Source of the DNA: an uncultured Ignavibacteria bacterium
Lineage (GTDB): Bacteria > Bacteroidota > Ignavibacteria > SZUA-365
Reading direction: 5' to 3'
Assembly (NCBI GenBank): GCA_913061095.1
Contig: CAJXVM010000021.1
Coordinates: 22,957 to 86,956, forward strand
Length of the DNA stretch: 64,000 nt
Of the stretch, positions 53,837 through 62,921 are shown piece by piece. Position 1 is the stretch's first letter; each line of letters begins with the position of its first letter. The notes beneath the pieces were generated by a model. The model made no database searches. It was given only the letters and a program-made list of their open reading frames with translations, and was not told the origin of the DNA. The position numbers and the translations under genes were made by a program.

Positions 53837-54292
53837 TCAGGCGGGATCACTCTGCTCCGCGTCACGGATGAATACGATGCTGGGCATGTTGGATGCAGCG
53901 CTGCTTTCGCCGGAAAGGAACAGTCCGAGGTAGTATATGCCTGCCAGACCGAGACCCAGAATAAATGACCACAGCTCCTGCGGAAGAATGCCTGGATCGA
54001 AGAGATACATCCCAATGAGTATCCCCGCGAGAATCAGCAGCAGCGGGATGCCGTACAACAATCCCGCCACACGGAACATCGCTTCCCCGCGAATGACAAA
54101 GCGCACGAAATCTCCCGCCTGCACACCGAACGGGTCGCGTACTTCCACGGTGTTTTCTTCGGCGCCGGACGCGGAACAGAACAATTTCGCCCCGCATTCG
54201 TGACAGGCGTCGCTGCCCATGACGGAAACAGTTGCCTTTCCGTCAGCACTGCGCAGGACGACGCCTTCCTCGTAAATATCTTCGCCTTTCAT
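53837..54292 (-). CDS. RseC/MucC-family membrane protein
   Basis: The 151-residue protein has an N-terminal domain with EEGVVLRSADGKATV and a cysteine cluster CHECGAKLFC, then two membrane helices (about 80-100 and 110-128), as in RseC/MucC. In other bacteria this family goes with Rnf genes and with SoxR reduction. It lies 15 bp after rnfB and ends the operon. Cys30, Cys33 and Cys39 could bind a metal or be redox-active. Confidence 0.88.
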   Translation of the reverse strand: MKGEDIYEEGVVLRSADGKATVSVMGSDACHECGAKLFCSASGAEENTVEVRDPFGVQAGDFVRFVIRGEAMFRVAGLLYGIPLLLILAGILIGMYLFDPGILPQELWSFILGLGLAGIYYLGLFLSGESSAASNMPSIVFIRDAEQSDPA

Positions 54293-54307
54293 CGCAACAG
54301 ACGGATG

Positions 54308-55216
54308 TCAGTTCGACTGCTGGGGACTGACATCGGTAACCTTCTTTTTCTCCTCGCTGCCGGGAGCGTTATCAGCGTTTTTCTCCTTCGCTTCCTCTTC
54401 CTGATGCTCCCGAAATGCATCTTTGAGATAACAGATTGCACTGTTTTTACACTTTTCGAAGGGAATATTCTCGGGGTCAAAATCGTCCCAGTTGATGACA
54501 GCGAGGTTGTTCTCCATGATGACGCCGCCATCGGACTTGCGCGCACAGAGTCCGCAGCCCGTGCAGGCAACTTCGCAGACTGCCTTCGATGTCTTCGGAT
54601 CGTCATGACTCTTGCAGAACACGAACACTTCGCGATCTGCCGGATGCAGTTCGATGATGTCGCGCGGACAGGCGGTCACACACATGCCGCAGCCAGTGCA
54701 GAGATCGTCGATGACTTCGGGAAGCCCGTTTTCATTGAGATGGATGGCACTGAAGGTGCACGCATCCACGCAGTCGCCACCACCGAGACAGCCGTACTGG
54801 CACAATTTCGTGCCACCGCTGACGAGGTCCATTGTGGCGCAGCTCTGCGGTCCGCGGTACTCAACCATTTTCTTCGCTGCTTCGATATTCCCGCCGCGGC
54901 AGAGGACCCGGGCGACGATTTTCGTTGCGGTTCCAGCCTCGACACCCATGATCTGGGCGATATCGTTCGCTGTCTCCTGTCCGCCAACCGGACAACCGTT
55001 TACCGGTGCGTCACCGCTGACGACGTTCACTGCGAAATCATAGCAACCCGCTTTACCGCAGGCACCGCAGTTGGCGCCCGGGAGCACATCGTTGACCTTT
55101 GCAATTTTCGGATCCTCCTCGACGCGCAGTTTTTTATCTGCAATGGCGAGGGCACCGGCAAACACGAAACCGAGTCCGCCCATCGTGGCTATCGCGATAA
55201 GAAAATTCAAATCCAT
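54308..55216 (-). CDS. rnfB: Rnf electron transport complex subunit B
   Basis: The 302-residue iron-sulfur protein accepts electrons from ferredoxin. An N-terminal membrane anchor (LNFLIAIATMGGLGFVFAGA) is followed by the Fe-S domain PGANCGACGKAGC with a later Cys, and ferredoxin-like cysteine motifs including CLGGGDCVDAC, CTGCGMCVTAC and CTGCGLCA. The C-terminal tail is charged and disordered. It is separated from rnfCDGEA by the NusG-II and apbE genes. Confidence 0.96.
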   Translation of the reverse strand: MDLNFLIAIATMGGLGFVFAGALAIADKKLRVEEDPKIAKVNDVLPGANCGACGKAGCYDFAVNVVSGDAPVNGCPVGGQETANDIAQIMGVEAGTATKIVARVLCRGGNIEAAKKMVEYRGPQSCATMDLVSGGTKLCQYGCLGGGDCVDACTFSAIHLNENGLPEVIDDLCTGCGMCVTACPRDIIELHPADREVFVFCKSHDDPKTSKAVCEVACTGCGLCARKSDGGVIMENNLAVINWDDFDPENIPFEKCKNSAICYLKDAFREHQEEEAKEKNADNAPGSEEKKKVTDVSPQQSN

Positions 55217-55222
55217 GTCTGT

Positions 55223-56221
55223 CTACCTCGTTCGAAATTGTGCGAAGCCGGGCGTTGCGTGTTCATCGCCCGATTCGTCAATGATAAGTCCTTCAATATC
55301 AGGATTTTGCTGCATAAATTCCATGCCTTTCCGGGGCCCCATGACAAACACCGCCGTGGCGAGGGCGTCCGCGGTGACATCGTCGTCCGCCAGCACGGTG
55401 ACACTCATGCATTCGCGTGCCGGCAGACCCGTCGCTGGATCGAGAATGTGATGAAAACGCTTCCCGTCCTGCTCGAAGTACTGCTCGTAGTCGCCGGATG
55501 TTGCAACAGCCCGGCCCTGCGGATCGATAACCGCGGCGAGTTCCGAGGTTGACCGCGGATGCTGGATGCCGATACTCCAGTCTCCGCCGGTGGCACGTAC
55601 CTCCCCGCCGGCGTTGACCAGTCCTTCCGCAACACCCTCTCGAGCAAGCACGGAGACAGCACGATCAACAGCATATCCTTTGGCAATCGCGCCGAAATTG
55701 ATCATGGCGTCCGCAGATTTATGCACGCGGTTCGGCTGCTCAAGCCGTACATGCGCCCACCCGCTGTGCTGCAGCGCTTCGGTGAGCTCCTCACTTGAAG
55801 GAACGGCGGGATCCTGATCCTTGAATCCCCACTCGCGGATCAACGGTTCGAGTGCAATGTCGAACGCGCCGTCCGATGCGCGCGTCAGGCTGTCACAGCG
55901 CAGCATGAGCGCGAACACTTCGTCGGGGACTTCAATGAGTGTATCACGATCATGATTGAGCTTCCAGACCGGACCGTCCTCGGCGTATGTGCTGAAGAGC
56001 GTATCCACGCGCCGGACCTCGGCGAATGCCGCATCGATGGCGGACCAGGCTGCTTTCCGCTCCATGTCACGGACCTGGATCTCGATCAGCGTTCCCAGGG
56101 CCACCTGTGTCCGCCTGAGCATATCATCATCCTTCCTCCCGAACTGCAGTGCGACCACGAATGCGATCGCAAATAGTGCGAGGAAGAACATGGTCACCGC
56201 TATGGGTGAGCGTTTCCTCAT
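55223..56221 (-). CDS. apbE: FAD:protein FMN transferase
   Basis: The 332-residue protein has an N-terminal membrane anchor or signal (IAVTMFFLALFAIAFVVAL) and an ApbE domain with LGTLIEI, NFGAIAKGYAVD and VNAGGEVRATGG. It attaches FMN covalently to Thr residues of RnfD and RnfG in the periplasm. It overlaps the Tat/NusG-II gene by 4 bp and lies 6 bp before rnfB, consistent with a role inside the operon. Confidence 0.95.
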   Translation of the reverse strand: MRKRSPIAVTMFFLALFAIAFVVALQFGRKDDDMLRRTQVALGTLIEIQVRDMERKAAWSAIDAAFAEVRRVDTLFSTYAEDGPVWKLNHDRDTLIEVPDEVFALMLRCDSLTRASDGAFDIALEPLIREWGFKDQDPAVPSSEELTEALQHSGWAHVRLEQPNRVHKSADAMINFGAIAKGYAVDRAVSVLAREGVAEGLVNAGGEVRATGGDWSIGIQHPRSTSELAAVIDPQGRAVATSGDYEQYFEQDGKRFHHILDPATGLPARECMSVTVLADDDVTADALATAVFVMGPRKGMEFMQQNPDIEGLIIDESGDEHATPGFAQFRTR

Positions 56222-56964
56222 GCGCGTTCGATGCGGAGCAGCACGCGATTCGGCGCACAGGCGATCACGTCTCCCGGACGCGAAGCCGTGCCGGCTTTCC
56301 GGCAGAGCTCATGACGGCAGCTTGCGCTGTGAACATGCGCGCCGCTGCCCGTAACGGTGATGCCGGTGCGTCCCTGCGGACCGCGAACCTCGATGCTCCT
56401 GCTGCGTCCGTCAAGCTGGATGCGGTCAGCCGTGCCGCCGGCATCCTCGACGACCAGTACGCGTCCGCCGGCGAACAGTGATGCGAGCGGTGCTTCTTCG
56501 ACATATTCCGCACTGATCATATACTCGGCGTCGGCCGCGTTCAGGCGTCCACGGAGGGTCTGCAGCGCCGTGCTGAAATCACCCCGGGGATCGTAGATGC
56601 GCTTGCGGTCGTCATGCACGAGCACATCACCCGCAATACCGCTTCCGAGCCGCGTAATGCGGACGGAAACATGGCCACTGCCGGACACCGGGCCGGCACT
56701 GAGGCCGCGTCCGCGGACCGCATTCCGCACGACGTCATGCCAGCGCGCATCCGCCGCTATCACGGGTGTCCCCGCTCCGGACGGAAGCTCCGCGCGGAAG
56801 ATGCGAAGGAGATCCGTGACCGCGCGGTCATCGTCGGGTACGAAACCGTACATCGAAAAACGACGGCCCGAGCCTGAACTGACCAGCTGTCCGGTGCCGA
56901 AACCGGCGCCAACGGCGCCAACGGCGAGACCGGAAAGTTTCAGAAAGGATCGACGAGAAATCAT
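56218..56964 (-). CDS. Tat-signal protein with C-terminal NusG-II domain
   Basis: The 248-residue protein begins with a twin-arginine signal (SRRSFLKLSG followed by a hydrophobic stretch), so it should be exported folded, probably with a cofactor or metal. The C-terminal 80 residues match NusG domain II as found beside Rnf genes (VHSASCRHELCRKAG, RPGDVIACAPNRVLL), with two conserved cysteines. The middle (about 50-160) is unrecognised. It sits between rnfA and apbE and shares 4 bp with the latter, so it is likely an accessory of the Rnf complex. Confidence 0.8.
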   Translation of the reverse strand: MISRRSFLKLSGLAVGAVGAGFGTGQLVSSGSGRRFSMYGFVPDDDRAVTDLLRIFRAELPSGAGTPVIAADARWHDVVRNAVRGRGLSAGPVSGSGHVSVRITRLGSGIAGDVLVHDDRKRIYDPRGDFSTALQTLRGRLNAADAEYMISAEYVEEAPLASLFAGGRVLVVEDAGGTADRIQLDGRSRSIEVRGPQGRTGITVTGSGAHVHSASCRHELCRKAGTASRPGDVIACAPNRVLLRIERA

Positions 56965-57000
56965 TGTATCACTCCTGTATCAGATTGCTTCTTGTTTGCG

Positions 57001-57579
57001 TTACACCGAAATCATGCCGGCGAATCCCATGAATGCCAGCGCCAGCAGTCCCGCCACGATCAGCGTGATCGGGGCACCCTGAAAGGGCCGGGGCACATTC
57101 GCCAGCTCGAGTTCCTCACGGATACCGGCCATGAGACTGATCGCGAGCGTGAAGCCCGCGCCCGCACCGACGCCGTAGAAAATGGCCTCGACAAATGAGT
57201 ACTCCTTCAGTACGATGAACAGCGCCAGGCCCAGAATCGCACAGTTCGTCGTAATCAGCGGCAGGAAAATGCCCAGCGCGCGATACAGTGGCTGACTGAC
57301 TTTCTTGATGAACATCTCGACGAACTGCACCAGCGATGCGACGACGAGAATAAAGGAGACATACTGGAGATACACGACGTCATAGGGTACGAGAATCATA
57401 TGGTAGATCAACCACGTGACAATCGCCGTAATCACCATCACGAATGTCGTGGCGAGTCCCATCGGAAACGCCGAAGACAACTTGTTTGAGACACCGATGA
57501 AGGGACAGATGCCGAGAAAATACGCCAGCACGAAGTTGTTGACGATCGCGGCGGATATGAAGATCAGAATCAGCTCCAT
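57001..57579 (-). CDS. rnfA: Rnf electron transport complex subunit A
   Basis: The 192-residue integral membrane subunit has six helices and the typical NNFVLAYFLGICPFIGVS start and NCAILGLALF segment. It overlaps rnfE by 10 bp and is followed after 36 bp by the Tat/NusG-II gene. Confidence 0.96.
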   Translation of the reverse strand: MELILIFISAAIVNNFVLAYFLGICPFIGVSNKLSSAFPMGLATTFVMVITAIVTWLIYHMILVPYDVVYLQYVSFILVVASLVQFVEMFIKKVSQPLYRALGIFLPLITTNCAILGLALFIVLKEYSFVEAIFYGVGAGAGFTLAISLMAGIREELELANVPRPFQGAPITLIVAGLLALAFMGFAGMISV

Positions 57580-58262
57580 GATTTCACCTCCTCGCCATGT
57601 TCAAGCGACATTTTCGGTTCCTGCAGATGTCGTGCCACCAGTTCTCGCTCCTCGCGGTCTTTTTTGCGCAGATTCATGTGATTGAGAAATCCCATCATCA
57701 GTCCCAGCGAGAGAAACGCACCGGCGGGGAGAATCATGACCAGCCAGGGATCGAAGGCATTGGGCATCACCTGCAGTCCGAGAAACGTGCGGGATCCGAG
57801 GATCTCGCGAATGCCGCCGAGGCTCCCCAGCGCGATGAGAAAGCCGGTGCCCATACCCAACGAGTCGAGTACGGCACGCCCCGGCGTGTTTTTCGACGAG
57901 AACGCTTCCTGTCGACCCAGGATCAGGCAGTTCACCACGATCAGGGGGATGTACGGTCCGAGTTCCTTGCTGAGCGCGGGGAATTGCGCGCGCATCACGA
58001 GGTCGACGATGGTCACAAAGGTTGCAATGATGAGGATGAACGACGCGATGCGTACCTGCGTCGGGATGACTTTGCGAATCAGCGATATGATCAGGCTTGA
58101 AAAGGTCAGCACAAAGGTCGTCGCCAGGGCCATCGCGATGCCGTTCATCGCGGAGACGGTCACGGCAAGTGCCGGACACATGCCGAGCACCTGCTTGAAG
58201 ACGGGATTCTGATCCCAGACGCCCTTCGTGTATTCCGTGAAGAGTGTTACCTGTTTTTTCAT
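57570..58262 (-). CDS. rnfE: Rnf electron transport complex subunit E
   Basis: The 230-residue integral membrane subunit starts with NPVFKQVLGMCPALAVT, the family hallmark, and has NCLILGRQEAFSS mid-protein. RnfA and RnfE are homologous partners with opposite topology. It overlaps rnfG by 4 bp and rnfA by 10 bp. Confidence 0.96.
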   Translation of the reverse strand: MKKQVTLFTEYTKGVWDQNPVFKQVLGMCPALAVTVSAMNGIAMALATTFVLTFSSLIISLIRKVIPTQVRIASFILIIATFVTIVDLVMRAQFPALSKELGPYIPLIVVNCLILGRQEAFSSKNTPGRAVLDSLGMGTGFLIALGSLGGIREILGSRTFLGLQVMPNAFDPWLVMILPAGAFLSLGLMMGFLNHMNLRKKDREERELVARHLQEPKMSLEHGEEVKSWS

Positions 58263-58843
58263 TGCGCACCTCCTTGCGCCATATCCTCGCCGCTGGCGAG
58301 ATCGCTGCGCAGCTGAGAAATGCCGTCGTTGACGATGGCGACGATCGCCTTCGAGGAAATCGTCGCGCCGGTGATCGTCTGAACTTCATTTTCCTTGGTC
58401 GGCGGGGCGCCCTTCACCCAGTCCACCTGCGGATCGGCGGGCAGCCCCTCGAACTGTCCGCGGAAGGGATCCTCCGCGATCTTGGTACCCAGACCGGGTG
58501 TTTCCACCTGTTCGAGGATTTCGATGGCCGTGATGGTAGAGGCGTCGGCGCTGAGTCCGATCATGATACGGATCTTGCCCTGAAAGCCGTTGCCTTCCCA
58601 GGGCAGCGCATACCCTACTGCATTTCCGGATTCGTCGAAGACTTTGTAGAGTTCATATTCGACCGATTCCATCTTTTTGTAGTCTTTCGCTGCTGTCTGC
58701 ACCTGGAAAATCGCCTGTTCCGTCGCGGCCTTTTTGTTGGCTGCGATCAGGGGATCGGCCCAGGAACTGACCATGGCCAGCCCGCCACCGGAAACAATGC
58801 CGATGACAGACAGTGTCGCAAGCATGGAAAGAATGATTTTCAT
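58259..58843 (-). CDS. rnfG: Rnf electron transport complex subunit G
   Basis: The 194-residue flavoprotein has one N-terminal helix (MLATLSVIGIVSGGGLAMVS) and a periplasmic FMN-binding domain. TITGATISSKA carries the threonine that ApbE would modify with FMN. The ATG at 58843 has an excellent Shine-Dalgarno sequence (GGGGAGG) and overlaps the rnfD stop codon by 4 bp. Confidence 0.96.
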   Translation of the reverse strand: MKIILSMLATLSVIGIVSGGGLAMVSSWADPLIAANKKAATEQAIFQVQTAAKDYKKMESVEYELYKVFDESGNAVGYALPWEGNGFQGKIRIMIGLSADASTITAIEILEQVETPGLGTKIAEDPFRGQFEGLPADPQVDWVKGAPPTKENEVQTITGATISSKAIVAIVNDGISQLRSDLASGEDMAQGGAQ

Positions 58844-59814
58844 GACTTCACCTCCCCGAAGATACGCGGACGGGTGTAGCGATTGATCAGGGGCACGAAC
58901 GCGTTCATGAAGAGAATCGAGTACATGACGCCTTCGGGCAAGCCGCCGAACACGCGAATGAGGACGAGCACGAGAGCGATACCGAGCCCGTAGATCCACA
59001 TTCCCACTCCTGTGATCGGTGACGACACATAGTCGGTCGCCATGTAGAACGCGCCGAAGAGAAAACTGCCGGCAAAGATGTGGAAAATCGGACTCGGATA
59101 TGACGGATCGATCAGCCACAGGGCGCCGCCAAAGACGATGACACCGATGGTCATCGCGGCCGGAATGCGCCAGTTGGCCACGCCGGTGACGAGAAGAAAA
59201 ATGCCCCCGAGCAGAATGGCAATGCTGGATGTTTCACCCAGCGAGCCGCCAACGTTGCCGAAGAACAGCGGACCGACTGCCGTCGAGACACCGTCGAACT
59301 TGAGTGCGGCGAGCGGTGTCGCCGAAGACACACTGTCTACGGCGTAATTCGGGGCAGTCCACGTCGTGATCGCCACGGGAAACGCCGCCTGCAGAAAGGC
59401 GCGCCCGACAAGGGCGGGATTGAAAATATTGTAGCCAAGTCCGCCGAAGATCATTTTCCCGACGCCGATGGCGAAGATCGACCCCAGTGCGGTGGAGACA
59501 AGGCTGAAATTCGGCGGGACGATCAATCCCAGCAGCAGGCCCGTGATGACGGCGCTGCCGTCCATGACGGCGATCGGTTTTTTCGTCAGCTTCTGGATCA
59601 GCGCCTCGGTTCCGACGGCGAAAATGACCGCGGTGGCAATGACCAGCAGCTGGTAAAAACCGAAATAGAGTACGGCCGATATCACGCACGGGGCCAGCGC
59701 GAGGTTGACGAACCACATGATCTGCTTCGTCGTCCAGCGCGATTGCAGGTGAGGCGAAGTCGAGAGCATCAGCTCCCGCTCATTCTGTGCCTCGGTCACG
59801 GTTACGTCTGACAT
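58840..59814 (-). CDS. rnfD: Rnf electron transport complex subunit D
   Basis: The 324-residue membrane subunit has the N-terminal LSTSPHLQSRWTTKQIMW, nine to ten helices, YNIFNPALVGRAFL, and the covalent-FMN motif SSATPLAA. It follows rnfC by 40 bp and overlaps rnfG by 4 bp. Confidence 0.96.
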   Translation of the reverse strand: MSDVTVTEAQNERELMLSTSPHLQSRWTTKQIMWFVNLALAPCVISAVLYFGFYQLLVIATAVIFAVGTEALIQKLTKKPIAVMDGSAVITGLLLGLIVPPNFSLVSTALGSIFAIGVGKMIFGGLGYNIFNPALVGRAFLQAAFPVAITTWTAPNYAVDSVSSATPLAALKFDGVSTAVGPLFFGNVGGSLGETSSIAILLGGIFLLVTGVANWRIPAAMTIGVIVFGGALWLIDPSYPSPIFHIFAGSFLFGAFYMATDYVSSPITGVGMWIYGLGIALVLVLIRVFGGLPEGVMYSILFMNAFVPLINRYTRPRIFGEVKS

Positions 59815-59854
59815 AGGTGCTGTGTGTTATCGTGGAAAATTCGTGATGAACAAA

Positions 59855-61204
59855 TCAGGCGGCGTTTGCCTTGCGCTTTCGCTGCTGCTGAATAACGCGC
59901 TGCTTGCCCAGTCGCAGCCATTGGACCAGGGGGATGTGGGCGGGGCAGGTGTACGCGCAGCTGCCGCATTCCATGCAAACGGTGATGCCCAGCTCCTCCG
60001 CCTCCTCGAGACGGTCGAGCTCAGCGAGGCGGGCCAGACGTGTCGGCAGAAGGTGCACCGGACAGGCGTCCACGCACTTGCCGCAGCGCAGACAGGCCGT
60101 TTCCTCCTGCGTGCGCACATCCTCTTCGTTGAGGATGACAATGCCGGAGGTCGCCTTCATTACCGGTGCCTCGAGATCGTACTGCGCGACACCCATCATC
60201 GGTCCCCCGACGATCACTTTCGCGGCGTCCTCTGTCAGACCACCACAGAAATCGATGACATCCTTCAGCGGCGTGCCGACGGGAACGAACAGGTTTTTCG
60301 GTGTACGAATCCCCCGACCGGTCACCGTCACCGCAGCGGTGAGCGATGCTTCCCCCTTTGCCACGGCATCATGAATGGCCACAGCCGTGCCGATGTTCTG
60401 AATCACGGCGCCGACATCCAGCGGAAGCTTGCCCGGCGGCACTTCACGTCCGTTCACCGCCTTGATGAGCATTTTTTCGGCTCCCTGCGGATATTTCGTC
60501 TGCAGGACGCAGACGGAAAGACCGGGTTGATCCGCAACAGCCTTCTCCATCGAGGCGATTGCATCGGGTTTGTTGATTTCGATTCCGATGACGCCCTTTT
60601 CAACGCCAAGGGCGCGCATGATCAGGCGCAGCCCCGATACGATATCGTCGGGACGCTCGATCATGAAACGGTCGTCACGCGTCAGGTAGGGCTCGCACTC
60701 GCAGCCGTTGATGATCACGACATCGAGTTCCTTCCCTTCCGGAGGGCTGAGTTTGACAAAGGTGGGAAACGCCGCACCACCCTGTCCTACAATACCGGCC
60801 TCCTTGACGCGGGCGCGGATCTCATCCGGCGTGACTGTCGCCGGATCCAGCGGTGGCATGCTCACGTCTTCCGGCAGTTCCTCGCCCTCTTTCGGCTTGG
60901 CGGGAATGATGACGATAGCGTCCTTCCGGTACCCGGAGCTGTTGGGTTCGCTGCCGATACTTTTCACCGTGCCCGTGATCGTGCTGTGCACAGGGGCGGA
61001 AATGAAACCGTCTGCCTCCGCGATCACCTGGCCGCGGGCGACCGTGGCACGCTTGTCCACCAGCGGCTTGGCCTGCTTGCCCAGATGCTGGGACAGCGGC
61101 AGAATCACCATGCTCGGAAGCGGCATGATTTCAAACGGCTGGTGTTCGCTGAGTTCCTTTTCTTCGGGGGGATGCACCCCGCCGGGAAATGTCTTGAACT
61201 TCAT
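59855..61204 (-). CDS. rnfC: Rnf electron transport complex subunit C
   Basis: The 449-residue peripheral subunit binds NADH and FMN and holds two [4Fe-4S] clusters. Visible parts are FPGGVHPPEEKE at the start, the nucleotide loop GIVGQGGAAFPT, NGCECEPYLTRDD, and the cluster motifs CLRCGKCVDACP and CMECGSCAYTCP. I use the ATG at 61204, which has no Shine-Dalgarno sequence, as usual in this phylum. It is the first gene of the operon, with a promoter about 95 bp upstream. Confidence 0.95.
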   Translation of the reverse strand: MKFKTFPGGVHPPEEKELSEHQPFEIMPLPSMVILPLSQHLGKQAKPLVDKRATVARGQVIAEADGFISAPVHSTITGTVKSIGSEPNSSGYRKDAIVIIPAKPKEGEELPEDVSMPPLDPATVTPDEIRARVKEAGIVGQGGAAFPTFVKLSPPEGKELDVVIINGCECEPYLTRDDRFMIERPDDIVSGLRLIMRALGVEKGVIGIEINKPDAIASMEKAVADQPGLSVCVLQTKYPQGAEKMLIKAVNGREVPPGKLPLDVGAVIQNIGTAVAIHDAVAKGEASLTAAVTVTGRGIRTPKNLFVPVGTPLKDVIDFCGGLTEDAAKVIVGGPMMGVAQYDLEAPVMKATSGIVILNEEDVRTQEETACLRCGKCVDACPVHLLPTRLARLAELDRLEEAEELGITVCMECGSCAYTCPAHIPLVQWLRLGKQRVIQQQRKRKANAA

Positions 61205-61297
61205 AGGGAGAACATATGTGGTGAGAACATGAATGCAGGGAGGATTCGGGGAGTGACAGTGGGAGACATGAAACCTCGCATGCTCTGTATATCGTAA

Positions 61298-61328
61298 CAA
61301 ACTTCTCAATTTCCATTAACTTTTCAAA
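61298..61328 (-). promoter_or_regulatory. rnf operon promoter, Bacteroidota type
   Basis: On the minus strand TTTG (61328-61325), a 19-base spacer and GAAGTTTG (61305-61298), one mismatch from TAnnTTTG, precede rnfC. Transcription would begin near 61291. Confidence 0.6.
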
Positions 61329-61406
61329 ACCTGATTATCCGCTATTCATCTGCCGCATTCACGGGATATTTTTGTCCGGATAACTCCGGGAAAGATACGA
61401 CAGGTG

Positions 61407-61439
61407 TTTTCCTCGGCGACGGGCGATTGCGTATATTTC
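61407..61439 (+). promoter_or_regulatory. Possible lysC promoter
   Basis: TTTT (61407-61410), 21 bases, then TATATTTC (61432-61439), one mismatch from TAnnTTTG, lie 44 bp before the lysC start. The -33 element is imperfect. Confidence 0.4.
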
Positions 61440-61483
61440 GATTTGCATGAGCCGTGCGATATAAAAATTCGACCGTTGGACCC

Positions 61484-62866
61484 ATGATTATCATGAAATT
61501 CGGCGGAACGTCGCTCGAAGACGCCTCCGCCATTGCCAATGCCTGCGAGATCATCAAGAGCCGCCTCGGGCGGCAGCCTGCTGTCGTCCTTTCGGCTGCG
61601 GCGGGCATCACAAACGCACTGATTCGCTGTGCCGAACTGGCAGCCCAGGGGAAACGATCGGAAGCCGAGACCATCCTGCGTGACCGGATCATTGAACGGC
61701 ACTACCGCATCATCGCGAATCTCATCAAGGGACTGCGCGAGCAGGACATGCTCATCCGGCAATTCAAATTGTATGACGAAGAGCTTCGCAGTCTCATCTA
61801 CGGGATTTCGATCACCGGCGACCTCTCCCCGCGCGTACTGGATTTCGTAATGTCGTACGGGGAACGCATGTCAACCGCCATCGTCACCGAAGCGCTGCGG
61901 GAACGGGGCGTGCGCGCCGAGCTGCTCGACGCGCGGCGCTGCGTCGTCACCAACGCCCAGTTCGGCAGGGCCGAACCGCTTTTCGAGCCGACACGTGCGG
62001 CCTGTGAATCCATCATTCGGCCGCGCATCGAAAAGGGCATCATTCCTGTGCTGCAGGGCTTTGTCGGGGCCGATGAACATCATGTGACAACAACCCTCGG
62101 TCGTGGCGGTTCCGACTTCTCTGCCGCGATCATCGGAACGGTCATGCACACCGATGATATCGAGATCTGGACCGACGTAGACGGCATGCTGACGGCGGAT
62201 CCGAACATCGTCGCCGATGCACTCCGCATCCGGGAAATGTCATTCCGCGAAGCCTCCGAGTTGGCATACTTCGGGGCGAAGGTCCTGCATCCGAGCACAC
62301 TGCTCCCCGCCATCGAGAAAGACATCCCGGTTCACATCCTCAATTCCCATCGCCCGCAGATGGACGGCACGCTCATCAAGCGCGACATCACGGCATCCGA
62401 CATCGCTGTGAAATCCATTTCCTTCAAGCGCGCCATCACCATCCTCAATATCACTTCGACACGGATGCTCGGCAGCTACGGCTTCATGAAAAAGATCTTC
62501 GACATCTTCAATGAGCATCAGACATCCGTGGACCTGGTCACAACATCGGAAGTGAGTATCTCGCTCAGCATTGAAAATGCGCCGGCACTCGACGAGCTTG
62601 TCGCCGAACTGCGAAAGTACGGCGAACTGACCATTCTGCGGGAAAAGGCGATCATCTGCATTGTCGGCGAGCGGCTCAAGTCCGAACGCGGCATCGCCTC
62701 ACGCGTGTTCTCACGACTGCAGGATATCCCGATCGACATGATCAGCCACGGCGCCTCGGAAATCAATCTGACCTTCGTGATCGACGAAGAGCGCGTGCCG
62801 GAAGCGGTTCGCGAACTGCATGAGGAATTCTTTTCATCGATCTCCGAGCCGGGCATTTTTGAATAG
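61484..62866 (+). CDS. lysC: Aspartate kinase
   Basis: The 460-residue enzyme phosphorylates aspartate, the entry step for lysine, diaminopimelate, threonine and methionine. The N-terminus MIIMKFGGTS holds the catalytic Lys5; TTLGRGGSDFSA and EIWTDVDGMLTADPN form the active site. Two ACT domains follow (about 310-460; SFKRAITILNITS and REKAIICIVG mark them), consistent with feedback control by lysine or threonine. It is monofunctional, with no homoserine dehydrogenase part. I chose the ATG at 61484; a start 10 codons upstream adds no homology. Confidence 0.95.
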   Translation: MIIMKFGGTSLEDASAIANACEIIKSRLGRQPAVVLSAAAGITNALIRCAELAAQGKRSEAETILRDRIIERHYRIIANLIKGLREQDMLIRQFKLYDEELRSLIYGISITGDLSPRVLDFVMSYGERMSTAIVTEALRERGVRAELLDARRCVVTNAQFGRAEPLFEPTRAACESIIRPRIEKGIIPVLQGFVGADEHHVTTTLGRGGSDFSAAIIGTVMHTDDIEIWTDVDGMLTADPNIVADALRIREMSFREASELAYFGAKVLHPSTLLPAIEKDIPVHILNSHRPQMDGTLIKRDITASDIAVKSISFKRAITILNITSTRMLGSYGFMKKIFDIFNEHQTSVDLVTTSEVSISLSIENAPALDELVAELRKYGELTILREKAIICIVGERLKSERGIASRVFSRLQDIPIDMISHGASEINLTFVIDEERVPEAVRELHEEFFSSISEPGIFE

Positions 62867-62888
62867 CCCGCGCCATTGCGTATTTTTG
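62858..62888 (+). promoter_or_regulatory. lysA promoter overlapping the lysC stop codon
   Basis: TTTG (62858-62861), exactly 19 bases, then TATTTTTG (62881-62888): a full match to the Bacteroidota promoter consensus. The -33 element lies within the last lysC codons, so lysA can be transcribed on its own. It ends 33 bp before the lysA start. Confidence 0.7.
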
Positions 62889-62921
62889 CGCAACATTACA
62901 ATCAACAGCATTCGCATTTAG

